Shown here: positions 24,221 through 33,277 of the stretch, one piece after another
Numbering within the stretch: position 1 is the first letter of the stretch
Layout of the letters: each line of letters opens with the position of its first letter
DNA from: Pseudarthrobacter sp. L1SW
Lineage (GTDB): Bacteria; Actinomycetota; Actinomycetes; Actinomycetales; Micrococcaceae
DNA: 64,000 nucleotides
NCBI RefSeq assembly: GCF_020809045.1
Contig: NZ_CP078079.1
Coordinates: 3,286,001 to 3,350,000 of the forward strand
Direction of reading: 5' to 3'
Notes under the pieces: generated by a model
Told to the model about the DNA's origin: nothing
Seen by the model: the letters and a program-made list of their open reading frames with translations, nothing else
Database searches by the model: none
Position numbers and translations under genes: made by a program

Positions 24221-25870
24221 CTATTCCGCTGCCGGGATCAGGAAGCCGTCCCGCACCAGGTTGGCCACCTCGGTGAGCAGCCCGGCCCGGAAGGAGGCGG
24301 CGTCGAACCCTTCCCCGCCGCCCAGCAGCGCCTCCAGCGCCCCGGCGATCTGCCCCGCCGTCAGGTCGCCGTCGCAGGCTGAAACAAAGCCGGCGAGCTC
24401 AGTGCTGAGCAGGTTGGTCCGGCGCAGCCCTGCGCCCTGGCGCAGCAGGATCACACCGGGGTGTTCGGCGCCCGGCCGCTGGTGGCGCTCCTCCGTGACG
24501 TCCTCTGCCACCAGCAGGTGCGCGTCCTCCAGCGCGTGCGCGGCCAGCCAGTCAGCACGTTCGACGGCGGCCCCCAGGTGGGGTCCGATCGGCTGCTCGA
24601 TGGGGTACGTGATTTCCTCAAACCGGCTGATGGCGGCCTGCCCGGGTTCAACCGGGCGGCGCAGCCAGACCATGCCGAAGCCGATGCCTTCCACGTTCCT
24701 GGACTCGAAGTCTGCAAGATAGGCCGCGTAAGCCTCCCGGTAGTGTTGCCGGTCCCGGCCCTCGGAGGCGTCCCGGAGCCATGTTTCCGCGTACTGTTCC
24801 GGCCCCACCTGCTCGCGCTGGATGAACCAGGCGTCAATGCCTGGACCGGCCCAGCTTTGCGGCCGTTCCTGCCATGACGTTCCCGCAATGACCTCCCAGT
24901 TGCCTAGAAGCTGGGCTGTTCCGGCAGGCGCGAGGACGGACGGCAGTGCCTTGACGAGCGAGGAGACAATCTCATCGCCCGGCAGGCCGCCGTCGCGGTA
25001 GGTGAACTGTCCTGCCGCGTCCTCGCCTGCGCTGCGGGGGGTGATCACGAACGGAGGATTGGACACCACCAGCCCGAACTCCTCCCCCGCCACAGGGTCC
25101 AGGAGCGATCCGAGGCGTAGGCTCACCCGGTCCCCAAGCCGCGCCGGATCAACAGAAAGCGCCTCGGCATTAAGGAGGATGTTGAAGCGGGTGAAGGCCA
25201 GGGCGCGTTCGGAGATGTCCGTTGCGGTGACGTGCCGGCAGTGCTGGAGCAGGTGGAACGCCTGGATGCCGCAGCCCGTGCCGAGGTCCAATGCCCGGTC
25301 AGTGAGGCGCCGGACGGTGGTCTGCACCAGGGTGGTGGACGCATGGCCGATGCCCAGGACGTGGTCGTGCCGGAGCACCCCTTCCTGCTGGTGGGCCGCC
25401 AGGTCGCTCGCCACCCAGAGTTCCACGCCCCCGCTGCCGTTCGTGGCGTCCCCCGGGGTGCCGTCCCAGCCGTAGGGCCGCAGGTCCACCTTCGCTGCCA
25501 GCAGCCCCGGGCCGGGAACCGGCTCCACCAGCCCCAGCGTGAGCAGGCCTTCAGCACGGATGCCCGGGAGGGCGGCGTCGAGCGTTTCCACCGCCTGCGG
25601 CTCGGCGAGGAGCCAGAGGCGGACGACGGCGGCGAGCGCCTTGTTTCCTTCGTCCTGCCGCACGGCCCGGTCGGCGGCGAGCAGGGCGGGGATGGTCTGG
25701 TCCCGGTCCAGGGCAGCGGAGGCGGCGGGGCCCAGGAGCCGGGCGACACCGTCGGGCGTGTAGTCCAGCTTGCGCAGGTCTGCGGCGAGGGCCGCGAGGA
25801 GCTCCGGCTGGTCGCTGCGGGGCGCGTCCGGTGTGTTGCCGGCGGTGAACTCGTATGGGGATTCAGGCAC
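24221..25870 (-). CDS. SAM-dependent N-methyltransferase-like protein
   Basis: 549 aa. An N-terminal helical domain (~150 residues) precedes a class I methyltransferase fold. It has LDLGTGCGIQAFHLL as motif I, TDISERALAF as motif II and VVSNPPFVI as the NPPF/Y motif of HemK/RsmC/N6-adenine type enzymes. A further ~200 residues follow. This matches actinobacterial proteins annotated only as methyltransferase. The target could be rRNA, protein Gln or DNA. It stands alone. Confidence 0.75.
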   Translation of the reverse strand: MPESPYEFTAGNTPDAPRSDQPELLAALAADLRKLDYTPDGVARLLGPAASAALDRDQTIPALLAADRAVRQDEGNKALAAVVRLWLLAEPQAVETLDAALPGIRAEGLLTLGLVEPVPGPGLLAAKVDLRPYGWDGTPGDATNGSGGVELWVASDLAAHQQEGVLRHDHVLGIGHASTTLVQTTVRRLTDRALDLGTGCGIQAFHLLQHCRHVTATDISERALAFTRFNILLNAEALSVDPARLGDRVSLRLGSLLDPVAGEEFGLVVSNPPFVITPRSAGEDAAGQFTYRDGGLPGDEIVSSLVKALPSVLAPAGTAQLLGNWEVIAGTSWQERPQSWAGPGIDAWFIQREQVGPEQYAETWLRDASEGRDRQHYREAYAAYLADFESRNVEGIGFGMVWLRRPVEPGQAAISRFEEITYPIEQPIGPHLGAAVERADWLAAHALEDAHLLVAEDVTEERHQRPGAEHPGVILLRQGAGLRRTNLLSTELAGFVSACDGDLTAGQIAGALEALLGGGEGFDAASFRAGLLTEVANLVRDGFLIPAAE

Positions 25871-25922
25871 CGCTCAAGTTTAGTCCGGCGGGCTGCGGGG
25901 CCTTGCGGCGGCGTAGACGGGG

Positions 25923-25928
25923 TAGCGT
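25923..25928 (+). promoter_or_regulatory. -10 box of a leaderless transcript
   Basis: TAGCGT lies six bases before the ATG of the lipoprotein gene at 25935, which supports that start. The same geometry recurs at many genes in this window. Confidence 0.55.
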
Positions 25929-25934
25929 GGAGCC

Positions 25935-26411
25935 ATGCCTTCCCGTTTTGCCGTCCTTTTGCGCGCCCGGCTGCAGCGTCCGGGGCGCGCCCGCCTTTTC
26001 CCATGGTCCGGAGTAGTGGCAGGCGCGGCCGCCCTTGCCCTGGCCGGCTGCTCCCCGGTGGTGTCGGTCGAGAACGCGGACGTTCCACAGTGGCAGGCAA
26101 CCGCGCTGCCCTCTGCGCCGGGCGCCGTCGTCGAGGACGCCGGCAAGATCCTCAACCGGAACCGCATTGTTAAGGAAGCCGCGGATGTTCCGGCAGGACG
26201 CTACGTCCTGACTGCGACGTGCGATGGCGGCGGAAAGGCGTTCTTCGCCGTGTCGCTTAATGGGGCAATGCTGGCGGACGCGGGAGCCGCGTGCAATGGC
26301 AGCCGGGAGACAACCAAAATCGCGCTGCCCCAGGCCGGCAAACTGGAAATCAGCGCTTCGAGCGTGGACGCGCCCCTCATCTACGCGTACCGGCTGGATC
26401 CCGCCGGATAA
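25935..26411 (+). CDS. Lipoprotein of unknown function (copy 1 of a related pair)
   Basis: 158 aa. A basic N-terminus and hydrophobic core end in the lipobox LAGC near residue 38, so it is a membrane-anchored secreted lipoprotein. The mature part includes AGRYVLTATCDGGG and ends YAYRLDPAG. The same layout and the shared elements GxYxLxxxC and AYRL occur in the next gene, so the two look like diverged tandem duplicates. No enzymatic motif is visible. Confidence 0.65.
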   Translation: MPSRFAVLLRARLQRPGRARLFPWSGVVAGAAALALAGCSPVVSVENADVPQWQATALPSAPGAVVEDAGKILNRNRIVKEAADVPAGRYVLTATCDGGGKAFFAVSLNGAMLADAGAACNGSRETTKIALPQAGKLEISASSVDAPLIYAYRLDPAG

Positions 26412-26461
26412 CGGTACTTTCGGCTCTGGCCCGCCGGCGGCGGCGGGCATACAGTCTGACT

Positions 26462-27061
26462 ATGCCCAGCGTGCGGATCGCCTCCGCGCCTTGTACCGTG
26501 CGGACGCCCCACGTTCGCACAACCCCGGTACCGCCGGCCCGGAAGCCACGCGCCGCCGTCGTCATTGCTGCGCTGGCCGCCTCGATGGTGCTTGGAGGGT
26601 GCGAATATACGTACGACGACGGCCGGAACCTGCCCGGGCCCGTCGAGGCAGAGGCAACGCGGCTCCCGGGGCCGGTGTTCACGCGCGACCCGCTGCAGAA
26701 CGACCCCGTCAGCGAGGCTGAACTTGGTTCGTGGGTGGCCCGGACACTGCCGGACACGGGACAACCGGTGGCCCACGCCAGGTCGGGGCTCATTGCAGCC
26801 GGGGAGGTACGGACCGAGTCGACGCCCGTCCTGGGGACCGGCACGTATGCCCTGGCCCTGGCGTGCCGCAGCCAGCGGCGCGTGACCTTCACTGTCCGCA
26901 GCGAGTCACTTACGCTGGTGGACCTGGGGCTTCGGTGCGGGATCAACCGGGAAAACGTCATTTACCTTTCCTCGGAAACAGCCCTCACCATCCGGGTGGA
27001 AGCCAGGACGGGCGCGAACTACGCCTACCGGCTGCGGCTTCTCTCAGATCCTGTTCCCTAG
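26462..27061 (+). CDS. Lipoprotein of unknown function (copy 2 of a related pair)
   Basis: 199 aa. The signal peptide ends in LGGC near residue 43. The mature part holds [16 protein letters not shown] and ends with [13 protein letters not shown], matching the layout of the upstream lipoprotein. Two Cys in the mature part could form a disulfide, as in copy 1. TACAGT at 26450-26455 lies six bases before the ATG, so it is probably transcribed on its own leaderless message. Its stop overlaps that of trhO. Function unknown. Confidence 0.65.
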   Translation: MPSVRIASAPCTVRTPHVRTTPVPPARKPRAAVVIAALAASMVLGGCEYTYDDGRNLPGPVEAEATRLPGPVFTRDPLQNDPVSEAELGSWVARTLPDTGQPVAHARSGLIAAGEVRTESTPVLGTGTYALALACRSQRRVTFTVRSESLTLVDLGLRCGINRENVIYLSSETALTIRVEARTGANYAYRLRLLSDPVP

Positions 27062-27951
27062 GCTGCGCACCCTTCGGGGCAGCGCAGGGTTTCCGGGCTT
27101 GACGCGCAGTCGGCGCAGTACAGGGTGAGGGTGCGGCAACTCGGGTTTGAGCAGTTCTCGAACTTGCTGGTGGGCGCTGCGCAGCGCGTGCACTTGCCGA
27201 TGGTCTTGGCTTCTTCGCTGAACTCGAGGTGCATGCGCTTGTCGAAGACGTAGAGCGAGCCTTCCCAGAGTCCTTGGTCCTTGAAGGCCTCGCCGTAGCG
27301 GACGATGCCGCCGTCCAGCTGGTAGACCTCCTTGAAGCCCCGGTTCACCATAAGGCTGGAGAGCACCTCGCAGCGGATACCGCCGGTGCAGTAGGTGACT
27401 ACGGGCTTGTCCTTGAGGTCGTCATACTTGCCGGACTCCAGCTCCGTGATGAAGTCGTGGGTGGTGGCGACGTCGGGGACGATCGCGTCCTTGAAGCGGC
27501 CGATCTGGGCTTCGAAGGCATTCCGGCCGTCGAAGAAGACCAGGTCCTCCCCGGCCTCCTTCTTGCTGTCCACCAGCTTGTGCAGTTCCTCGGGCTTCAG
27601 GTGGATGCCGCCGCCCACCACGCCGTTCCCATCCACCGTGAGTTCCCCGGGCGCGCCGAAGGAGACAATCTCGTCCCGGACCTTGACGCTGAGCCGGGGA
27701 AAGTCCTCCGCGCCGCCGTCGGACCATTTCACGTCGATGCCGCGGAAGCCCTTGTACTCCCGGGTGGTCTTCACGTACTGCTTCACGGCGCCGATCTCCC
27801 CGCCCACTGTCGCGTTAATGCCGTCCTTGGAGATCAGGATGCGCCCGGTCAGGCCGAGCTTCTCGCACAGCGCGCGCTGCCAGAGGCGTACCGCCTCCGG
27901 GTCCGCTATCGGGGTAAAGCCGTAAAAAAGCACAATTCGGTTCAAAGCCAC
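27058..27951 (-). CDS. trhO: tRNA uridine-34 hydroxylase TrhO (rhodanese family)
   Basis: 297 aa. An N-terminal ferredoxin-like domain, with [14 protein letters not shown], precedes a rhodanese domain whose catalytic Cys lies in YCTGGIRCE. Cys-rich C-terminal clusters (CTRCAA, CSNPSC, CADC) probably bind zinc. The family (YceA/TrhO) makes 5-hydroxyuridine at tRNA position 34. I chose GTG 27951 because homology starts at [12 protein letters not shown] and TACCCT lies seven bases upstream. Longer upstream frames are not conserved. Confidence 0.88.
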   Translation of the reverse strand: MALNRIVLFYGFTPIADPEAVRLWQRALCEKLGLTGRILISKDGINATVGGEIGAVKQYVKTTREYKGFRGIDVKWSDGGAEDFPRLSVKVRDEIVSFGAPGELTVDGNGVVGGGIHLKPEELHKLVDSKKEAGEDLVFFDGRNAFEAQIGRFKDAIVPDVATTHDFITELESGKYDDLKDKPVVTYCTGGIRCEVLSSLMVNRGFKEVYQLDGGIVRYGEAFKDQGLWEGSLYVFDKRMHLEFSEEAKTIGKCTRCAAPTSKFENCSNPSCRTLTLYCADCASSPETLRCPEGCAA

Positions 27952-28102
27952 GTATTTAAGGGTACCGGCACGGTCCGCGGGCAGGTGCCTGTGGGTCCGC
28001 TCCAGCGTCCGGGACGGTTCCTGGTGGTTTCGGCGCATCACGATTGCATAAGCTCTGTGCCACCCCCTGTTGCTTAAGATCGGGCTGGAATAGTCTCATC
28101 CC

Positions 28103-28795
28103 ATGACCCCGGAAACCATGGTTGAAGACATCACTGGCCTTCTTGAGGTGTGGGTGGCAGGCTGGGCCGGTTGCCGCGGCTACAGGACATCCACCGAGGG
28201 GCGCTTTCCCGCTGTGCTTCGGGCTGACACCAGCGGCGAGTGGGAATTCTTCGCGTCCGAGCCCACGGACGATGAGTTCGCGGCCCTGGCTGCCAGGACA
28301 GCGGAAGTCCCGGCCAGGGTCCTCACCATCCTCACCAATGACACAGCCCGCTATTCCGCCCTCGCCGCAAGGCACGGGCTCAATGTCACCTCCGACTCGC
28401 AGGCGATGATGATCGTGGACATGGAGACCCAGGACGCCGAGGATCCCTGGCTCTCCGACGACGAACTGACCTGGACCACGTCCGCGCAGAACGGGGTCCA
28501 CTACGCAGAGGTCCGTTCCGGCGACACCCTGGCCGCCAGCGGACGGGTTTTTGTGGTGGGCGACACCGCAGTGTTCGACAAGATCATCACGGAACCGGCT
28601 TTCCAGCGCCGGGGCCTGGGCAGCTTCATCATGCGGGCCCTGGCAGCCAAGGCCTTCGAGCACGACGTGCAGGAAGGGCTTCTGCTGGCCTCCGCGGACG
28701 GCCAAAAGCTCTATTCGCACCTCGGCTGGACCACCGTGTCCCGGGTCCTCATGCTGTCCGCTTCCCACGACGGCTCCGACCTCTCCCTGAGCTGA
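28103..28795 (+). CDS. GNAT family N-acetyltransferase
   Basis: 230 aa. The C-terminal GNAT core shows IITEPAFQRRGLGSFIMRAL, with the acetyl-CoA pyrophosphate loop RRGLGS near residues 172-177, followed by LLLASADGQKLYSHLGW. The N-terminal half resembles a degenerate second domain. TAGTCT at 28091-28096 is six bases before the ATG, a leaderless start. The acceptor substrate is unknown. Confidence 0.8.
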   Translation: MTPETMVEDITGLLEVWVAGWAGCRGYRTSTEGRFPAVLRADTSGEWEFFASEPTDDEFAALAARTAEVPARVLTILTNDTARYSALAARHGLNVTSDSQAMMIVDMETQDAEDPWLSDDELTWTTSAQNGVHYAEVRSGDTLAASGRVFVVGDTAVFDKIITEPAFQRRGLGSFIMRALAAKAFEHDVQEGLLLASADGQKLYSHLGWTTVSRVLMLSASHDGSDLSLS

Positions 28796-28857
28796 GCCTG
28801 TTTACCCCTGTGGCGAACCGGGGCCTTCAAGACCCTGCCGGGTGAAACAATGTTGGG

Positions 28858-31233
28858 GTGAACCCCCATGACTCCCTGATTCCTTTGCTGGGCCGCGGCC
28901 CGGATCCGGAGCAGCTGCGTCATGTCCGCACTATTCCGGCCCGCGAGGCCGAGCATGAGCCCTGGCCTGCGTGGGTGCATCCGGACCTGGTTGCGGCGTA
29001 CGGGTCCCTGGGCATCCAGGAGCCCTACCGGCACCAGGTTGAAGCAGCCGGCATTGCCCACGCCGGCGAACACGTTGTGGTGGCCACCGGAACCGCGTCG
29101 GGAAAGTCGCTCGCCTATCAGCTCCCGGCCCTGGATGCCATCCACCGTTCCGAACTCCGGGTGCTGGCCGAGCCCGGGAAGATCCACGACGACGGCGCCG
29201 TGACGCTCTACCTGTCCCCCACCAAGGCCCTCGCCGCGGACCAGCTCAATGCCATCAGGGCCTTGCAGCTGCCCACCGTGCGGGCGGAAACGTACGACGG
29301 CGACACCGATCCCGCGTCGCGCCGCTGGATCAGGGACCACGCCAATTTCATCCTTGCCAACCCGGACATGCTGCACTTCGGGATCCTTCCCAACCACGCC
29401 TGGTGGGCCGGATTCTTCCGCCGCCTGCGCTACGTGATCATTGACGAGGCCCACAGCTACCGGGGTGTCTTCGGTTCCCACGTGGCCAACCTGATGCGAC
29501 GGCTGCGCCGGATCTGCGCGTACTACGGTGCGGGCACGAACTATCCGGAGCCGGTCTTCATCGCGGCCTCTGCCACCGCCTCTGACCCCGAAATCTCCTT
29601 CGCCCGGCTGATCGGGGCTCCGGTGAAGGCCGTCTCCAAGGACGGCTCGCCGCACGGTGCCACTACGGTGGCGTTCTGGGAACCCGCCCTGACCGAAGTG
29701 CGGGGCGAGAACGGTGCCAAGGAGCGGCGGACGGCGGTGGCTGAAACCGCAGACCTGCTGGCGAACCTGGTGTCGGCCCAAGTGCGCACCATAGCTTTTA
29801 TCAAATCCCGGCGAGGGGCGGAGACGATCTCCTCCATCACCAAACGCCTCCTGGACGAGGTGGATCCCAGCCTGCCGGAGCGGGTGGCTGCCTACCGTTC
29901 CGGGTACCTTCCCGAAGAACGGCGGGCGGTGGAGAAGGCGCTCCGCTCGGGGCGGCTCCTGGGCGTTTCGAGCACTTCCGCTTTGGAACTGGGGATCGAC
30001 ATCTCCGGCCTGGATGCGGTCCTGGTGGCGGGCTGGCCCGGCACCCGCGCGTCCCTGTTCCAGCAGATCGGACGGGCGGGCAGGGCAGGACAGGACGCCA
30101 TCGCCGCCTTTGTCGCCAGCGATGATCCCCTGGACACCTTCCTGGTGAACCATCCCGAAGCGATTTTCGATGTGTCCGTGGAGGCAACTGTCTTCGACCC
30201 CTCGAACCCCTATGTGCTGGGCCCGCACCTGTGCGCCGCGGCGGCGGAACTTCCACTGGGTCCTGCCGAGCTCGGTCTCTTCGGCGGCACGGCGGAGTCC
30301 CTCCTGGACCGGCTGGTAACCCAGGGGTACCTGCGCCGGAGGCCCGCGGGCTGGTTCTGGACACACTCCCAAAGCGCGGCGGCCATGGTGAACCTGCGGG
30401 CCGACGGCGGCGGGCCGGTGAGCATCGTGGATGCCGAGACCGGGTCCCTCCTCGGAACCATGGATTCCCCCCAGACCCACTACCAGGCCCACACCGGTGC
30501 GGTTTACATCCACCAGGGTGACAGCTATGTGGTGGAGGACCTGAATGAAGATGACCACTGCGTGATGGTGCGCCGCGCCAATCCCGACTACTACACCACC
30601 GCCCGGGACGTCACGCAGATCGAGGTGCTGGAGACGCAGCGCACGGTGCAATGGGGCGACGTTTCCGTGCACTTCGGTGATGTCAAGGTCACTACGCAAG
30701 TGGTCTCCTTCCAGCGCAAGGCCCTGATCTCCAATGAGATCCTTGGCGAGGAACCGCTGGAACTGGGTGCCCGCGATCTCTTTACCAAGGCCGTCTGGTT
30801 CGTGGTGGACAACCGCTCCCTCACCGGGGCGGGGCTGATCGAGGCGCAGTTTCCCGGCGCTTTGCATGCCGCGGAGCACGCGGCCATTGGCCTGTTGCCC
30901 TTGGTAGCGTCCAGCGACCGGTGGGACATCGGCGGCGTGTCCACGGCCCTGCACGCGGACACCGGGGTGCCCACCATTTTTGTGTATGACGGGCATCCCG
31001 GCGGCGCGGGCTTCGCGGAACGGGGTTTCGACAAGGCGAAGGTGTGGCTCACGGCCACCCGGGACGCCATCAAGGCCTGCGAGTGCGATTCCGGATGCCC
31101 GTCCTGCGTCCAGTCACCGAAATGCGGGAACAAGAACAACCCGCTGGACAAGGCCGCCGCGGTGTCCCTCCTCGACGTCCTGCTCAAAGACGCCACCGAG
31201 GCCAGCTCCCTGAGGATGGAAGCCCAGCGCTGA
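28858..31233 (+). CDS. DEAD/DEAH-box helicase with C-terminal Cys cluster (MrfA-like)
   Basis: 791-aa superfamily 2 helicase. Motif I is ATGTASGKSLAYQ (residues about 76-88), motif II is IDEAHSY near 200, motif III is SATA, and motif VI is QQIGRAGRAGQ near 400. The C-terminal DUF1998-like domain has four Cys in CECDSGCPSCVQSPKC. It resembles Bacillus MrfA, a mitomycin-lesion repair helicase. It also fits the actinobacterial family defined by neighbourhood with a secretion locus (TIGR03817 from memory). It faces the Tad operon, as in mycobacteria. GTG is the start. Confidence 0.88.
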   Translation: MNPHDSLIPLLGRGPDPEQLRHVRTIPAREAEHEPWPAWVHPDLVAAYGSLGIQEPYRHQVEAAGIAHAGEHVVVATGTASGKSLAYQLPALDAIHRSELRVLAEPGKIHDDGAVTLYLSPTKALAADQLNAIRALQLPTVRAETYDGDTDPASRRWIRDHANFILANPDMLHFGILPNHAWWAGFFRRLRYVIIDEAHSYRGVFGSHVANLMRRLRRICAYYGAGTNYPEPVFIAASATASDPEISFARLIGAPVKAVSKDGSPHGATTVAFWEPALTEVRGENGAKERRTAVAETADLLANLVSAQVRTIAFIKSRRGAETISSITKRLLDEVDPSLPERVAAYRSGYLPEERRAVEKALRSGRLLGVSSTSALELGIDISGLDAVLVAGWPGTRASLFQQIGRAGRAGQDAIAAFVASDDPLDTFLVNHPEAIFDVSVEATVFDPSNPYVLGPHLCAAAAELPLGPAELGLFGGTAESLLDRLVTQGYLRRRPAGWFWTHSQSAAAMVNLRADGGGPVSIVDAETGSLLGTMDSPQTHYQAHTGAVYIHQGDSYVVEDLNEDDHCVMVRRANPDYYTTARDVTQIEVLETQRTVQWGDVSVHFGDVKVTTQVVSFQRKALISNEILGEEPLELGARDLFTKAVWFVVDNRSLTGAGLIEAQFPGALHAAEHAAIGLLPLVASSDRWDIGGVSTALHADTGVPTIFVYDGHPGGAGFAERGFDKAKVWLTATRDAIKACECDSGCPSCVQSPKCGNKNNPLDKAAAVSLLDVLLKDATEASSLRMEAQR

Positions 31234-31263
31234 TGGGGCATGCTCAGGGCAAGTAACCGAGGC

Positions 31264-31719
31264 TCAGGGCGGCGGACCCGCACGCGAACGCCCGGTTGCT
31301 GTCCCGAACACGGTCCGCTCCACCAGTTCCGTCCTGACCTCGACCGTCTGCCCTGCACCCTCGGCGCAGCCAAGGACCGTGGCCCCATGCCGGGCGGCAA
31401 CCTGGGACGCAACGGTGCAGGGTTCCCCGTCAGTAACGCCCCGGAGGGCATCGGCCGCCGCAAGCGCCGCGAGGTCGGCAGCGGACGCGGCCCTGCTTGC
31501 CAGGACGGCCGACTGTGCCAGCAGCAGCATCAGCGCCATGGCCATCATCACCACCAGGGCGAGGCCGGACGCCAAAACTGTCCCGGAACCGCGCTCCCGG
31601 CCTCCGGCCTGGGCCCGCCGATGCAAGCCTGAATCCTCCAGCCCCGCCCGACGCGAGTAGAGCAACACCCGGTAGGAGCGGCGACCAGGTGCCCACCCCG
31701 ACGGCGCAGCACGCATCAT
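31264..31719 (-). CDS. TadE-like pseudopilin-type protein (helicase-neighbourhood family)
   Basis: 151 aa. After a basic N-terminus, a single membrane helix (GTVLASGLALVVMMAMALMLLL) is followed by an exported Ala-rich region with two Cys. It matches Rv3654c-like TadE/TadG proteins (TIGR03816 from memory). ATG 31719 overlaps the preceding gene's stop as ATGA. It is the last gene of the Tad operon. It may be a minor pilin or a prepilin-like secreted protein. Confidence 0.7.
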   Translation of the reverse strand: MMRAAPSGWAPGRRSYRVLLYSRRAGLEDSGLHRRAQAGGRERGSGTVLASGLALVVMMAMALMLLLAQSAVLASRAASAADLAALAAADALRGVTDGEPCTVASQVAARHGATVLGCAEGAGQTVEVRTELVERTVFGTATGRSRAGPPP

Positions 31720-32162
31720 CCGGCCGTCTCGGTGCGGGTGGAGGCCCTGGCAGTGAGCAACCAGGGGATGGACGATCCCAGGGGGCCGCCCACGCGGCCG
31801 CTGACGGTGACGTTGAGCCACTCCCCGTCGGCCGATACCGCCGCCGACGCGGACCCGCCCGTCAGGGTATGGACGATTTTTTCCACAGTGGCTGAATCAT
31901 CACCGCGGGCCAGGGCCCGGGCACCGGCGCGTGCTCCCTCCTCCAGCCGCAACTGGGTGACCCCGGCGGAGGCACCTGAGAGCAGCATGGCCAACAGCAG
32001 CAGGACCGCAGGCAGCGTGACGGCGAACTCGGCCGTCACGGCGCCGCGCGACTCCTCCCGTCCGGGACCGAACGGGAACCTGCGTGATCTTTGGGGCTGC
32101 CGGCGGCCCGGCGCGGTGGCGCACGGACCAACAGGCGGGAGTACGGCCGGCGCGACGGTCAT
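31716..32162 (-). CDS. TadE family minor pilin-like protein
   Basis: 148 aa. The TadE-like core is GAVTAEFAVTLPAVLLLLAML near residues 40-60, including the conserved Glu of pseudopilins, followed by an exported domain. The ATG overlaps the pilin gene stop by 4 bp. Probably a minor pilus or assembly component, held in the membrane. Confidence 0.75.
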   Translation of the reverse strand: MTVAPAVLPPVGPCATAPGRRQPQRSRRFPFGPGREESRGAVTAEFAVTLPAVLLLLAMLLSGASAGVTQLRLEEGARAGARALARGDDSATVEKIVHTLTGGSASAAVSADGEWLNVTVSGRVGGPLGSSIPWLLTARASTRTETAG

Positions 32163-32503
32163 GGCAGGGCCAGCGCCGTGCGGATCAGGGTCAGCAGGAA
32201 GCCGCGGACCTCCTCGCTGCGGAGGATGAAGACCAGCAGCCCCGCAAAGCCCACGGCAGCGAGAGTGGCTATGGCGTATTCGGCCGTTGCCGTTCCCGCC
32301 TCCGATCCCAGGAGCCGCGTACCCCGATTGGGGCTGGATGGAACCTTCAGGCCCGGGTACAGTTCCACCAGGTTGGCTGGCAGGGAACTGTTTCCAGCCG
32401 CGCCCGGGCGGTGGATGCTGGTTCGGTGCTCCCGTGCGGCAGAACGGCCAGCGGCGAGCGCGGCGGACCCGTCGGCGTAGTGGCGGCGGTAATGAGTGGA
32501 CAT
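32159..32503 (-). CDS. Flp pilin-like DUF4244 family protein
   Basis: 114 aa. A long charged N-terminal region of about 65 residues precedes GSEAGTATAEYAIATLAAVGF. This resembles the prepilin cleavage site and hydrophobic assembly helix of Flp pilins, including the E-Y pair. It sits where mycobacterial Rv3656c lies. AAGGA precedes the ATG. Probably the major structural subunit. The unusually long region before the cleavage-like site is notable. The 165 bp upstream to tadC carries no gene. Confidence 0.75.
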   Translation of the reverse strand: MSTHYRRHYADGSAALAAGRSAAREHRTSIHRPGAAGNSSLPANLVELYPGLKVPSSPNRGTRLLGSEAGTATAEYAIATLAAVGFAGLLVFILRSEEVRGFLLTLIRTALALP

Positions 32504-32668
32504 GTAGTTTTTCCTTCCGTTGAGCCGGTGGTGTTGCCGGCTGCCTCGACTCTTCCCGGCCTTGCCGGAAGCGGTAAGTGCCGCGGACTCCTAAGTGGAA
32601 AAGCCGGTGGTTCGGTGGTGTGGATCCCCGCTGTGGAGGAGAAGAGCCAAGAAAAGGCAAAAGCTGCC

Positions 32669-33277
32669 TTAGCCCGAAGGCACCAGCGCAAGCAGCACCG
32701 GGACTACGCCCAGGCAGATGAAGGCCGGCAGGGAACACAGGCCCAGCGGAACCACCAGCTTCACGCCGAGCGACGCGGCGCGTTTTTCTGCCGCCCGGAA
32801 CCGCTCGCGGCGGAGCCGGGCAGCTTGGGCGTAAAGGATCGCCGACGACGGCGCACCGGTCAGGGCCGCGAACCCCAGCGCATCCCGCAGTTCCAGGACC
32901 TCCGGCAGGCGGACGGCGCTGCTGCGCCAGGCGGTTTCCCAGTCGGCCCCGATCGCCAGGGCCGCCACCACCGGCCTGAGCGCATCGCCGTACCTGGCGG
33001 AAGCGGAGGCTGACACCAGGTCCAGTGCACGGCCGATGCCCGATCCAGCATCCAGCATGGCGGCCACGAGTTCCAGCATCATGGCGGTATCCCTCAGGCC
33101 CTCCGGCGCCCCGCGCGGCAGCGGTCCTCCGGAGCCGGCCGGCGCGTCCCTCATCGAGGGGTTGCCGGACACCGAACGGAGCCTCTTTCCCGGGCTGCCC
33201 CTCCCGGCACACACCAGGGCGGCCGCCGCGGCCAGCATAAGGAAGAGGGCGAGTGCCGAAGGGGCAGGCCAGGTCAT
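32669..33277 (-). CDS. tadC: TadC-like type II secretion F-family membrane protein
   Basis: 202-aa inner-membrane platform protein. An N-terminal hydrophobic helix (SALALFLMLAAAAALVCAG) is followed by the F domain with MMLELVAAMLDAGSGIGRAL. A C-terminal pair of helices ends the protein (LVVPLGLCSLPAFICLGVVP). ATG 33277 overlaps the tadB stop as ATGA. It pairs with TadB to form the pilus platform. Confidence 0.8.
   Translation of the reverse strand: MTWPAPSALALFLMLAAAAALVCAGRGSPGKRLRSVSGNPSMRDAPAGSGGPLPRGAPEGLRDTAMMLELVAAMLDAGSGIGRALDLVSASASARYGDALRPVVAALAIGADWETAWRSSAVRLPEVLELRDALGFAALTGAPSSAILYAQAARLRRERFRAAEKRAASLGVKLVVPLGLCSLPAFICLGVVPVLLALVPSG

Noticed and set aside
28711..30996. 761-codon open frame antisense to the helicase
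   Set aside because: Shadow of the helicase gene with His/Gly/Arg-rich composition and no domain.
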